From Muribaculaceae bacterium (GTDB lineage: Bacteria; Bacteroidota; Bacteroidia; Bacteroidales; Muribaculaceae), in NCBI GenBank assembly GCA_022510425.1, contig JAFLTO010000002.1, positions 205,056-269,055 of the forward strand: DNA of 64,000 bases, given 5' to 3'. The number at the start of each line of letters is the position of its first letter. Position 1 is the first letter of the stretch. The notes under the pieces are model-generated. The model made no database searches. It was not told where the DNA came from and saw nothing but the letters and a program-made list of their open reading frames with translations. A program made the translations under genes and the position numbers. This document shows positions 56,702-64,000 of the stretch, one piece after another.

Positions 56702-57914
56702 TCTCTTCAGGGAAATATCTCAGACAATTCAAAACAATCGTCTCCGCACATTTCTGACAGGAATAGCAGTAGCCTGGGGCATATTCATGCTTATAGTTTT
56801 GTTGGGAATGGCAAGAGGGGTGGTGAATTCTTTTGAAAGCGGAAGCTGGGCAAAAACTTCTAATCGTATAAATATATATCAGGGAACTACCTCAAAAGCC
56901 TATAAAGGGTACAAAGAAGGACGACAGATCAAACCGGAATTGGAGGATATGGATTTATTGAAAGAAAAAAATCCTGATCATGTTTCCGACATCACATCCA
57001 ATATTTATATGGGGAATATTGTTTTTTCCACTTCCAAAGATTATGTAAGTAAAAGCCCACAAGGTGTTTACCCTTATGCCCAACAAACAGATAATGTAAA
57101 TCTGATAGCAGGCAGATTTATCAATGATGCGGATTTAAGATATAAAAGAAAAAGTGTTGTGATGGAAGAGAAAAATGCTAAGGCTCTTTTCGGTGACGCC
57201 AAATCTGCAGTTGGTAAATACATCAATGGATTAGATCTTTCATGGCAGGTTGTGGGTGTCTATAGCCATGATTGGCGTGACAATGTGTATATACCTTTCA
57301 CCACTGCAAAAGCTCTCACCGGAAATGATAAATATGTGAGCAATCTTCAGGTGGAGATTAAAAATGTAAGCACAATTGAGGATGGTGAGAATGCCGAGCA
57401 GCAATTAAGGAATAATCTTTCGAGAAAACATAATTTTGCTCCCGAGGACCAGAGTGGATTATATTTTTCTAATCAGTTCACAAATTATTTGAAGAACAAG
57501 ACAGCCTTTGATATATTAAGCATGAGTGTATGGATTATAGGCCTTTTCACCCTTCTTTCCGGTATCATCGGTGTCAGCAATATAATGTTTGTATCAGTTA
57601 GGGAAAGAACACACGAAATCGGTATCAGAAGAGCCATTGGAGCGAAACCGGGAAATATTCTGCTCCAAATTATCACTGAAAGTATCGCTATAACCACACT
57701 TTTCGGTTATATAGGGGTGGTTTTGGGTATGGTAGTGACTCAGATTATCGCCGCTTTATCAGAAGGGAGTGATTTTCTTTCCAATCCTACCGTGTCGCTG
57801 CAAATTGCCTTAGAAGTCACCTTGGTTTTGATAATAGCCGGTGCCTTAGCGGGTCTTTTCCCGGCTCTTAAAGCCACAAAGGTGAAACCTGTGGAAGCGC
57901 TAAGAGATGAATAG
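56694..57914 (+). CDS. FtsX-type ABC transporter permease 1
   Basis: This 406-aa MacB-like permease has an N-terminal TM helix (LTGIAVAWGIFMLIVLLGMARGV), a periplasmic MacB_PCD domain (about 50-270) and three C-terminal TM helices with the FtsX motif SVRERTHEIGIRRAIGAKPGNIL. There is no ATPase on the chain, so it depends on the separate ATP-binding protein. It is followed after 23 bp by a related permease, suggesting a heterodimer. Confidence 0.92.
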   Translation: MFDLFREISQTIQNNRLRTFLTGIAVAWGIFMLIVLLGMARGVVNSFESGSWAKTSNRINIYQGTTSKAYKGYKEGRQIKPELEDMDLLKEKNPDHVSDITSNIYMGNIVFSTSKDYVSKSPQGVYPYAQQTDNVNLIAGRFINDADLRYKRKSVVMEEKNAKALFGDAKSAVGKYINGLDLSWQVVGVYSHDWRDNVYIPFTTAKALTGNDKYVSNLQVEIKNVSTIEDGENAEQQLRNNLSRKHNFAPEDQSGLYFSNQFTNYLKNKTAFDILSMSVWIIGLFTLLSGIIGVSNIMFVSVRERTHEIGIRRAIGAKPGNILLQIITESIAITTLFGYIGVVLGMVVTQIIAALSEGSDFLSNPTVSLQIALEVTLVLIIAGALAGLFPALKATKVKPVEALRDE

Positions 57915-57937
57915 GGATAATTTAATAATGAAAATGA

Positions 57938-59188
57938 ATGAAAAATCCGATATTTGATATTGACAATTGGCATGAAATCGGAGCCACTTTATCCCGAAAC
58001 AAGACAAGGACGTTTTTGACAGCATTCGGTATATTTTGGGGGACTGCGATGCTTGCGATGCTTTGGGGAGGGGCTGCCGGTTTAAAGGGCATGTTGATGC
58101 GAAATTTCGATGGTTTGGCAACTAATATGGCCGTGTTTGACGGTGAACGTACCACAATTTCCTACAAAGGGTTCAATAAGGGAATGAAGGTAAAACTCAA
58201 TCAAAACGATTTGGAGGGTTTTCGTAACAGGGTGCCCCATATAGATGCTTCATCCGGCATAAAAATGCAGACAGGCAATTTAGCTTACAACACCAAGAGT
58301 AAAACCGGTGTGTTTATCAGGGGAGCGGAACCGGAATTTTTTGAAATCCAATTGCCTGTTGTCTATAAGGGTCGCCTCTTTAACGAAGCTGATGTCAAAG
58401 AACGAAGAAAAGTTGTGGAAATAGGTAAAAATATTGCCAATGAACTTTTTGGGGATGAAGACCCTGTTGGAAAATTTTTAAGTATAAACGGAATATATTT
58501 CCAGATAATAGGGGTTTTGGGACAAACCGGAGAATTCACTATCGGAGAAAAGATGGATGACTCTGTCACAATTCCCCAAAATGTTATGAGAGATGCTTTC
58601 GGATTAGACAATGCCATAGATTTTGTGATGTTTACAGCTGAGAAGGGCTATGACCCCAATGATGTAAAACCGGATCTTATGAGAGTGCTTCGTTCCAATC
58701 ATCCTATACATCCGGATGATGAAAATGCGATATGGTTTATGAATGTAGCTGAGCAATTCAGGATGGTTGATAATGTTTTCTTGGGGGTTTCTCTTCTTGC
58801 TCTTTTTGTGGGGGCCGGAACCCTTATTGCCGGAATAATCGGTGTTGGCAATATCATGTGGATAATAGTGAAAGAAAGGACTCAGGAAATAGGTATAAGG
58901 AGAGCTATCGGGGCTAAACCCAAAGACATAATAATGCAAGTGTTGTCAGAAGGAGTAGTCTTGACAGTTATAGCCGGAATGGCGGGGATAGTGTTCGCCA
59001 CATTAGTGCTCTTTATTGTGGATAAAGCTACATATGATCCATTGACCGGGTCGGCTCATTTCATGCTTATGTTCAGTCATGCTATAGCAATTATGTTTAT
59101 TTTTCTTATATTGGGAACTGCCGCGGGTTTGATTCCATCTATAAAAGCGATGAAGATAAAACCCATAGAGGCCATGAGGGATAAATAA
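57938..59188 (+). CDS. FtsX-type ABC transporter permease 2
   Basis: This 416-aa protein has the same layout as permease 1: TM1 (FLTAFGIFWGTAMLAMLWGGAAG), a periplasmic core with LSINGIYFQIIGVLGQTGEF, and the FtsX motif VKERTQEIGIRRAIGAKPKDIIMQVL near the end. It shares the C-terminal helices with permease 1 but the periplasmic part diverges, as in LolC/LolE-like pairs. It probably forms the second half of the transporter. Confidence 0.92.
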   Translation: MKNPIFDIDNWHEIGATLSRNKTRTFLTAFGIFWGTAMLAMLWGGAAGLKGMLMRNFDGLATNMAVFDGERTTISYKGFNKGMKVKLNQNDLEGFRNRVPHIDASSGIKMQTGNLAYNTKSKTGVFIRGAEPEFFEIQLPVVYKGRLFNEADVKERRKVVEIGKNIANELFGDEDPVGKFLSINGIYFQIIGVLGQTGEFTIGEKMDDSVTIPQNVMRDAFGLDNAIDFVMFTAEKGYDPNDVKPDLMRVLRSNHPIHPDDENAIWFMNVAEQFRMVDNVFLGVSLLALFVGAGTLIAGIIGVGNIMWIIVKERTQEIGIRRAIGAKPKDIIMQVLSEGVVLTVIAGMAGIVFATLVLFIVDKATYDPLTGSAHFMLMFSHAIAIMFIFLILGTAAGLIPSIKAMKIKPIEAMRDK

Positions 59189-59244
59189 ACGCAAGACAAA
59201 TAAATGAACAATTAATAAAGGGATAAATAATTCAATAGCAAACA

Positions 59245-59289
59245 TTTAACTATAAACTTTAAATACTAAACTTTTAACTATAAACTTTA
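59245..59289 (+). repeat. Direct repeat in the adaptor-gene leader
   Basis: TTTAACTATAAACTTTA occurs at 59245-59261 and again at 59273-59289, the second copy ending 2 bp before the adaptor ATG at 59292. The 103-bp gap is G-poor and otherwise featureless; no -7 element or terminator is seen. Confidence 0.55.
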
Positions 59290-59291
59290 TA

Positions 59292-60395
59292 ATGAAAAAG
59301 ATTTTCAAAATTTTTCTATGGGTGATGATTGGTTGTATTGTCATAGGGACATTTATTTTCCTGTACTTGAATTCTATGCCGGAAAAAACTGAATATGAAA
59401 TAATATCACCCACAATTGGTAATATAGATAAAACCACGGTTCTTACTGGTAAGATAGAACCTCGTGACGAGATAGATATCAAACCACAGATTTCGGGTAT
59501 CATTTCAGAAATCAATGTTGATCCCGGAGATATGGTGAAAGAAGGCGATATAATTGCTAAGATAAAAGTCATCCCGGAGGCTTCAGCTCTTTCCTCTGCT
59601 CAGTCAAGGGTGGAAACTGCAGAAATCTCTCTCAACGATGCAACATCAAAATATGAACGGAATAAAATTCTATATGAAAAAAAGATCATATCGAAGGAAG
59701 AATACGAAACCTCTGAAACTACTTGGGAACAAGCCAAACGTGAATTGGAAGCTGCACAAGATGCTTATCTTATAGTGAGGGAAGGTGTTTCGAAATATAA
59801 TGAATCTGAAAGCAATACTTTAGTCAGGGCCACGATAGACGGACTAATCTTGGATGTCCCGGTCAAGGTTGGAAGTTCAGTGATACAAGCCAATACCTTC
59901 AATGATGGTACAACCGTCGCTACCATTGCGGATATGAATAAATTGATATTCAAAGGAAAAGTTGACGAAACGGAAGTAGGACTTCTTTCAGTAGGTTTGC
60001 CAATGGACATAACAATTGGAGCACTTCCTGAAGTTAAGCCGAGAGCAGTTTTGGAATATATAGCACCTAAAGGTACAGAAGAGAACGGAGCAAATACTTT
60101 TGAAATAAAAGCAGCACTTGCGGTTGATTCTCTCACTCAATTAAGATCCGGATACAGTGCAAATGCCTCAGTGTCGCTTTCACAAGTCAAAAATATTCTT
60201 ACTATACCGGAGGGTGTTGTGGTTTTTGAGGGAGACAGCACTTTTGTGTATCTTCTTAAACCGGATACCGGAGACAAACAGGAATTTGAAAAACATGCCA
60301 TACATACAGGTATATCTGACGGTATTAATATTCAGGTAATCGAAGGTCTGGATACTCTTTCAAAACTAAAGGGCGATTTAATCCGTAATAAATGA
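59292..60395 (+). CDS. Periplasmic adaptor subunit (MacA/HlyD type) of an efflux system
   Basis: This 367-aa protein has an N-terminal TM anchor (IFLWVMIGCIVIGTFIFLYL). Then come a beta-barrel/lipoyl part (DIKPQISGIISEINVDPGDMVKEGDIIAKI), a coiled-coil hairpin (about 95-160, SSAQSRVETAEISLNDATSKYERNK) and the second lipoyl half (ATIDGLILDVPVKVGSSV). It bridges the inner-membrane ABC permeases and the outer-membrane TolC-type channel encoded next, 4 bp away. Confidence 0.93.
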   Translation: MKKIFKIFLWVMIGCIVIGTFIFLYLNSMPEKTEYEIISPTIGNIDKTTVLTGKIEPRDEIDIKPQISGIISEINVDPGDMVKEGDIIAKIKVIPEASALSSAQSRVETAEISLNDATSKYERNKILYEKKIISKEEYETSETTWEQAKRELEAAQDAYLIVREGVSKYNESESNTLVRATIDGLILDVPVKVGSSVIQANTFNDGTTVATIADMNKLIFKGKVDETEVGLLSVGLPMDITIGALPEVKPRAVLEYIAPKGTEENGANTFEIKAALAVDSLTQLRSGYSANASVSLSQVKNILTIPEGVVVFEGDSTFVYLLKPDTGDKQEFEKHAIHTGISDGINIQVIEGLDTLSKLKGDLIRNK

Positions 60396-60399
60396 TAAC

Positions 60400-61695
60400 A
60401 TGAAAAAAATTCTTATATTAATTCTTTTTATTGCGGGAATGGATATTATGATGGCTGAAAGTTGGAATCTTGACAGTTGTATATCCTATGCAGTAAAACA
60501 TAATATTACAGTAAAGAACCGTGAACTCAGCGTTGTTTCGGGAGAACTGGATATCACCGAGGCAAAAGACAATTTTCTTCCAAACATTTATGGAGGTGCT
60601 AATCAGTCTTTCTCTTTCGGCCGCGGTCTAACGGCGGATAATATGTATGCCAATAGAAACACCTCTCAATTTGGATGGAGTGTTCAGATGTCAATGCCAT
60701 TGTTCCAAGGCTTGAGAAACGTAAGGAATTTAGACTACACCAGAGCCAATTACAGAATGCTTGTCGAACAACTGGAATCTGCTAAAGACGATATTACTCT
60801 TTCAGTTATAGCACAATACCTTCAGGTGCTTTACTATGAAGAAATTTATAAAGTTTCTTTAGAGCAATTAAGACTTTCTCAGGTTGAATATGACCGAAGG
60901 AAAGAATTGCTTGAAGCCGGTAAAATTCCCGAATTGGATCTACTTCAAGCCGAGTCGCAGGTAGCGCAAGATGAGTTGACAGTCGTGAATTCCCTTAACA
61001 ATAAAGATCTTGCACTTTTAGATCTTGCTCAACTGCTCGAACTGCGTTCCGAAGAAGATTTTTCCATACTTCCTCTTGAAGATTCCATTATTGACATTCC
61101 TTTGCCATCTCCGGAAGAAATATATGAGTATGCTCTCAATGATAATCATTCTATAATTGCATCAAGATTAGGAGTGGAAGTGGCTGGAAAATACCTTAAA
61201 GTGGCACAAACAGGTTATATACCCACCCTCTCTTTTTCCGCAGGCCTTGGAAGCAGTTATTATAAAACTTCCGGCTTTGATAATGAGAATTTCAGCAATC
61301 AAATGAGACATAACCTGAGCGAGTCTTTAGGATTTTCCTTAAATATCCCTATATTTGATTCATTCACTACTCGCAATTCAATTCGAAAAGCAAAAGTACA
61401 ACAGATATCGGCTCAACTTCAACTTAGTGATACGGAACTTCAATTGTATAAAACAATACAGCAGGCCCACGCTCAAGCCATAGCAGCTGAAAAGAAGATG
61501 AAATCATCAACTATAGCAGAAAGAGCCTCAGGAGCGGCTTTGGATGCCATGAGGGAAAAATACAACTACGGTAAAGCGAACGCAACTGAATTTGAACAGA
61601 CAAAAACGCAATATTTCCAAGCTGCAAGTGATAGAATTCAGGCAAAATATGAAACCATACTTAGAAGAAGGATTTTGGAATTTTATGGAAAATAA
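60400..61695 (+). CDS. TolC family outer-membrane efflux protein
   Basis: This 431-aa protein has a signal peptide (MKKILILILFIAGMDIMMAES) and two TolC repeats. Each has long amphipathic helices (e.g. QVEYDRRKELLEAGKIPELDLLQAESQVAQDELTVV and the C-terminal ALDAMREKYNYGKANATEFEQTKT) and beta strands (FGGANQSFSFGRGL-type, SAGLGSSYYKTSG). It completes a PadR-regulated tripartite ABC exporter. The last 11 bp overlap the glycosyltransferase gene. Confidence 0.93.
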   Translation: MKKILILILFIAGMDIMMAESWNLDSCISYAVKHNITVKNRELSVVSGELDITEAKDNFLPNIYGGANQSFSFGRGLTADNMYANRNTSQFGWSVQMSMPLFQGLRNVRNLDYTRANYRMLVEQLESAKDDITLSVIAQYLQVLYYEEIYKVSLEQLRLSQVEYDRRKELLEAGKIPELDLLQAESQVAQDELTVVNSLNNKDLALLDLAQLLELRSEEDFSILPLEDSIIDIPLPSPEEIYEYALNDNHSIIASRLGVEVAGKYLKVAQTGYIPTLSFSAGLGSSYYKTSGFDNENFSNQMRHNLSESLGFSLNIPIFDSFTTRNSIRKAKVQQISAQLQLSDTELQLYKTIQQAHAQAIAAEKKMKSSTIAERASGAALDAMREKYNYGKANATEFEQTKTQYFQAASDRIQAKYETILRRRILEFYGK

Positions 61696-62431
61696 ACCAT
61701 TGATATCAGTTATCACTGTCACATATAATGCCGGGCAAGTGATAAGCAAAACCCTAAATTCGCTTAGAGACCAAAGTTTTAAGGATTTTGAGCATTTGGT
61801 TATTGATGGAGCATCTAAAGATGATACCTTGAAGATTCTGACGGAGGCTAATTTACCTCAAACTATAGTGATAAGTGAACCGGACAAAGGTCTTTATGAC
61901 GCCATGAACAAAGGTTTGAGGAAAGCAAAAGGGAGGTATGTCATCTTCCTGAATGCGGGAGATGCGTTTCATGAACCTGATACACTTGAGAATTATGCCT
62001 GTGGTGCCCGTAAGGGTTATGATATAATTTATGGAGACACGGTGATAGTGGACAGCACAGGGAATTACATTGGTCCGAGGCATTTGTCCGTACCGGTAAA
62101 ACTTACCAAAGAATCCTTTTCGGAGGGTATGTTAATCTGCCATCAGGCATTCATGGTAAAAAAAGAGTTGGCACCTCTATATAATCTTGAATACAGGTTT
62201 TCGGCTGATTATGATTGGTGTGTAAAATGTATTTCAAACTCTAAACCGGGAAATTCCCTTAATCTTCAAAAAGTCTCTATAGATTATCTAAGTGAAGGAC
62301 TCACGGATAAAAACAAATTTAAATCGTTGAAAGAGCGTTTCAGGATAATGAGCAATCATTATGGTCTTTTTAAAACATTGTCAAAACATTTCGGTTTTCT
62401 TTTCCGTGCCTTGAAACGAGGCAGTCTTTAA
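61685..62431 (+). CDS. Family 2 glycosyltransferase
   Basis: This 248-aa GT-A fold enzyme has PLISVITVTYNAGQVISKTL at the N-terminus, VIDGASKDDTL (nucleotide-sugar site), LNAGDAFHEPD (metal-binding region) and SADYDWCVK (acceptor side). It resembles WcaA/WcaE-like transferases that add hexoses to surface polysaccharide. The ATG at 61685 is inside the tolC end; the frame is open back to 61592, but that would overlap tolC by 104 bp. One base overlaps the next gene (TAATG). Confidence 0.92.
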   Translation: MENKPLISVITVTYNAGQVISKTLNSLRDQSFKDFEHLVIDGASKDDTLKILTEANLPQTIVISEPDKGLYDAMNKGLRKAKGRYVIFLNAGDAFHEPDTLENYACGARKGYDIIYGDTVIVDSTGNYIGPRHLSVPVKLTKESFSEGMLICHQAFMVKKELAPLYNLEYRFSADYDWCVKCISNSKPGNSLNLQKVSIDYLSEGLTDKNKFKSLKERFRIMSNHYGLFKTLSKHFGFLFRALKRGSL

Positions 62432-63678
62432 TGATGGCGGAGAGTGAGCTTATAAAAATAGAGGAAGAAATCCGGGAAAAAGAGAAATTATGGAATCTCA
62501 ATTACTGGAAAGTAATGATCGGGAATTTCATGTTATATTTCTCTTTCTATCTCCTGGCTCCTCTGTTACCGATTTATCTTGATGATCAATTTTCAGCTGA
62601 CAAAGATCTTATAGGAGTCGTTTTGTCAGGTTACGTTATTGCATCTCTGATAGTCAGGCCCTTCAGCGGTTTTCTTGTTGACACCTTCAATCGTAAAAAG
62701 GTCTTGATGATCTGTTTTTTTCTTTTTTTCATCTTTTTCACGGGTTATATCGGAGCGGGCACCCTGCTTTTTTTCGCGATAATACGTACTCTCCATGGCT
62801 TGCCATTCGGGGCAGTGACTGTGGCTAATTCCACAGCTGCCATCGATGTTTTGCCTTCCTCCAGACGACAAGAAGGTATGGGATTCTTCGGATTGAGCAA
62901 TAATTTGGCTATGGCTGTCTCCCCCTCTGTAGCCATATGGATATATGATGCTTCCCACAACTTCACTCTTCTATTCTGGATATCCCTCGCCACCTCGTTG
63001 GCAGGTTTTCTATGTATTTCCACAGTCAAAATGAAGAAAAGGGAACCAAATCCCGAGAAAAGGCCAATAAGTCTCGACAGGTTCTTTTTGACCAAAGGAT
63101 GGTTGATGGCGATAAATATTGTGTTTTTCGGACTATGTTGGGGTATAATGTCGAATTATGTGGCCATTTATGGTAAAGAATTGCTGAACATTACCGATGG
63201 TACAGGTATGTTTTTCATGATATTGTCGGGAGGTCTGTTTTTAGCGAGGATTTTGGGAGCCAAAACATTTGCAAAGAGAGACGTTTCAATTCGTGCGGCA
63301 ATTGGAGTGATTTTATCATTGGGTGGCTATGTTCTTTTTGCGGCTGTAAAATCTTCTTGGGCTTATTACACTTCGGCAGCTTTGATTGGGTTGGGCAACG
63401 GCAACATGTATCCGGCTTTTTTGAATATGTTTATCAATATAGCGAGAAAAGACCAACGAGGCACAGCAAATTCCACCATTCTGACCGCCTGGGATGTTGG
63501 CATGGGTCTCGGTATTTTAGGAGGCGGTTTCTTATTAGAGTTTATTTCCTATTCGGCAGCATTTTGGGGAGCGGCTATAATGCAATTAGCCGGGACATTA
63601 TTGTTTTATCTTGCCACCAGATTCTTTTATAAAAAACGACTGGACGAATTGTCTCCGGTATTATCGGAGACAACATAA
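62431..63678 (+). CDS. MFS transporter
   Basis: This 415-aa protein has 12 TM helices. The MFS loop 2-3 motif reads GFLVDTFNRKKVL and the symmetric GAKTFAKRDV lies in the second half; RTLHGLPFGAV (TM4) carries a conserved Arg. A charged N-terminal segment (ELIKIEEEIREKEKLW) precedes TM1. Substrate unknown; drug or sugar efflux is typical. ATG 62431 or 62434 may be used. It ends 7 bp before the first 5S-derived fragment. Confidence 0.9.
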   Translation: MMAESELIKIEEEIREKEKLWNLNYWKVMIGNFMLYFSFYLLAPLLPIYLDDQFSADKDLIGVVLSGYVIASLIVRPFSGFLVDTFNRKKVLMICFFLFFIFFTGYIGAGTLLFFAIIRTLHGLPFGAVTVANSTAAIDVLPSSRRQEGMGFFGLSNNLAMAVSPSVAIWIYDASHNFTLLFWISLATSLAGFLCISTVKMKKREPNPEKRPISLDRFFLTKGWLMAINIVFFGLCWGIMSNYVAIYGKELLNITDGTGMFFMILSGGLFLARILGAKTFAKRDVSIRAAIGVILSLGGYVLFAAVKSSWAYYTSAALIGLGNGNMYPAFLNMFINIARKDQRGTANSTILTAWDVGMGLGILGGGFLLEFISYSAAFWGAAIMQLAGTLLFYLATRFFYKKRLDELSPVLSETT

Positions 63679-63684
63679 AAATTA

Positions 63685-63710
63685 CGGCGTTGCAAGGTTT
63701 AACCTCTCTG
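63685..63710 (-). pseudogene. Partial 5S rRNA fragment (second extra copy)
   Basis: This 26-nt stretch matches 63924-63949 of the intact 5S gene with one mismatch (CC for CT). The rest of the gene is absent; the unit is cut off next to the MFS stop. It is preceded in the transcription direction by a terminator hairpin. Confidence 0.7.
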
Positions 63711-63722
63711 CACACTGCATGC

Positions 63723-63749
63723 AAAAAAAGCCACCCGGTCAGAGTGGCT
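63723..63749 (-). terminator. Terminator 2 in the 5S tail
   Basis: On the minus strand AGCCACTC and GGGTGGCT form an 8-bp stem (63749-63742, 63736-63729; one G-U pair) with loop TGACC, followed by a run of seven T. It lies after the first degraded 5S copy. Confidence 0.8.
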
Positions 63750-63755
63750 TCTTCT

Positions 63756-63834
63756 AAGGGGGCGATTACCTACTCTCCCGCTTTCGCACAGAACATCAAC
63801 CCGGTCATCGGCGTTGCAAGGTTTAACCTCTCTG
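63756..63834 (-). pseudogene. Degraded 5S rRNA copy (first extra copy)
   Basis: It repeats the 3' half of the 5S gene: 63747-63789 is identical to 63875-63917, and 63809-63834 matches 63924-63949 with one mismatch. Between them about 18 nt (CAGAACATCAACCCGGTC) replace GTACC of the intact gene, and the whole 5' third (the strand that closes helix I) is missing. It therefore cannot fold as 5S rRNA. It is in the same orientation as the intact gene. Confidence 0.85.
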
Positions 63835-63846
63835 TACACTTCACGC

Positions 63847-63877
63847 AAAAAAAAAAGCCGCTCATGACTGAACGGCT
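63847..63877 (-). terminator. Terminator 1 directly after 5S rRNA
   Basis: On the minus strand AGCCGTTCA and TGAGCGGCT form a 9-bp stem (63877-63869, 63864-63856; one G-U pair) with loop GTCA, followed by ten T (A-run 63847-63856 on the plus strand). It should end the rRNA operon transcript. Confidence 0.9.
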
Positions 63878-63885
63878 TCTTCTAA

Positions 63886-63993
<108 letters not shown>

Positions 63994-64000
63994 ATAAGGT

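Noticed and set aside
63756..63834. A second functional 5S rRNA gene
   Set aside because: The 5' third needed to close helix I is missing and a central segment is replaced, so it cannot fold as 5S.

Overview
The window looks like a chromosomal segment of a gut Bacteroidales bacterium, most likely Muribaculaceae or a close relative. The reasons are SusC/SusD polysaccharide utilisation loci (PULs), promoters with the Bacteroidota -7 element TAnnTTTG, G-poor A/C-rich leaders instead of Shine-Dalgarno sequences, a fused NuoCD, a complex I without NuoEFG, and a separate uppS-bamA-skp-skp-murI block. No phage, plasmid, transposase or CRISPR locus is visible. The window opens in the end of an M3 peptidase gene and closes in a 5S rRNA gene.

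Layout. 1-9.2 kb (+): ribD, a lipoprotein and an outer-membrane protein of uncharacterised families, uppS, bamA, two skp/ompH paralogues, murI and a TPR protein, i.e. envelope biogenesis. 9.2-9.9 kb: a small hypothetical gene and tRNA-Leu(UAA) with a bidirectional terminator. 9.9-31.7 kb: two fructan-type PULs, back to back around one regulator. The leftward arm is susC-susD-DUF4960-LamG/GH32, followed by a pectinesterase (CE8) gene behind a terminator. The rightward arm is susC-susD-DUF4960-GH32. The regulator is a periplasmic sugar-binding domain joined through one membrane helix to an AraC-type DNA-binding domain, with no kinase or receiver. Both susC promoters carry two direct-repeat boxes (consensus CATTTnTTATATC) exactly 21 bp apart, and in both the proximal box lies exactly 26 bp from the -7 element. 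The rightward promoter adds a third box and a perfect 32-bp palindrome.

31.9-49.6 kb (+): an energy block in which the complete F1Fo ATP synthase set (atpD-C-B-E-F-H-A-G) lies between nuoH and nuoI of an 11-subunit-type complex I (nuoA-B-CD-H // I-J-K-L-M-N). 49.8-53.9 kb: a CarboxypepD_reg outer-envelope protein, a small thioredoxin, and lepA-bcp on the minus strand. 53.9-54.3 kb: an intergenic region with a 34-bp tandem repeat and a 15-bp-arm palindrome over a promoter. 54.3-63.7 kb (+): padR, a PspC-domain membrane protein, an ABC ATPase, two FtsX-type permeases, an HlyD/MacA adaptor and a TolC-like protein, followed with overlaps by a GT2 glycosyltransferase and an MFS transporter. 63.7-64 kb (-): 5S rRNA followed by two degraded partial 5S copies, the 5S gene and the nearer copy each followed by a terminator hairpin.

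The strongest candidate for a little-described system is the twin-PUL arrangement: one kinase-less, membrane-anchored sugar sensor that appears to control two divergent fructan loci through matched operators, one locus carrying an atypical GH32 whose nucleophile position is Glu. All functional statements come from reading motifs and context; no database search was run.
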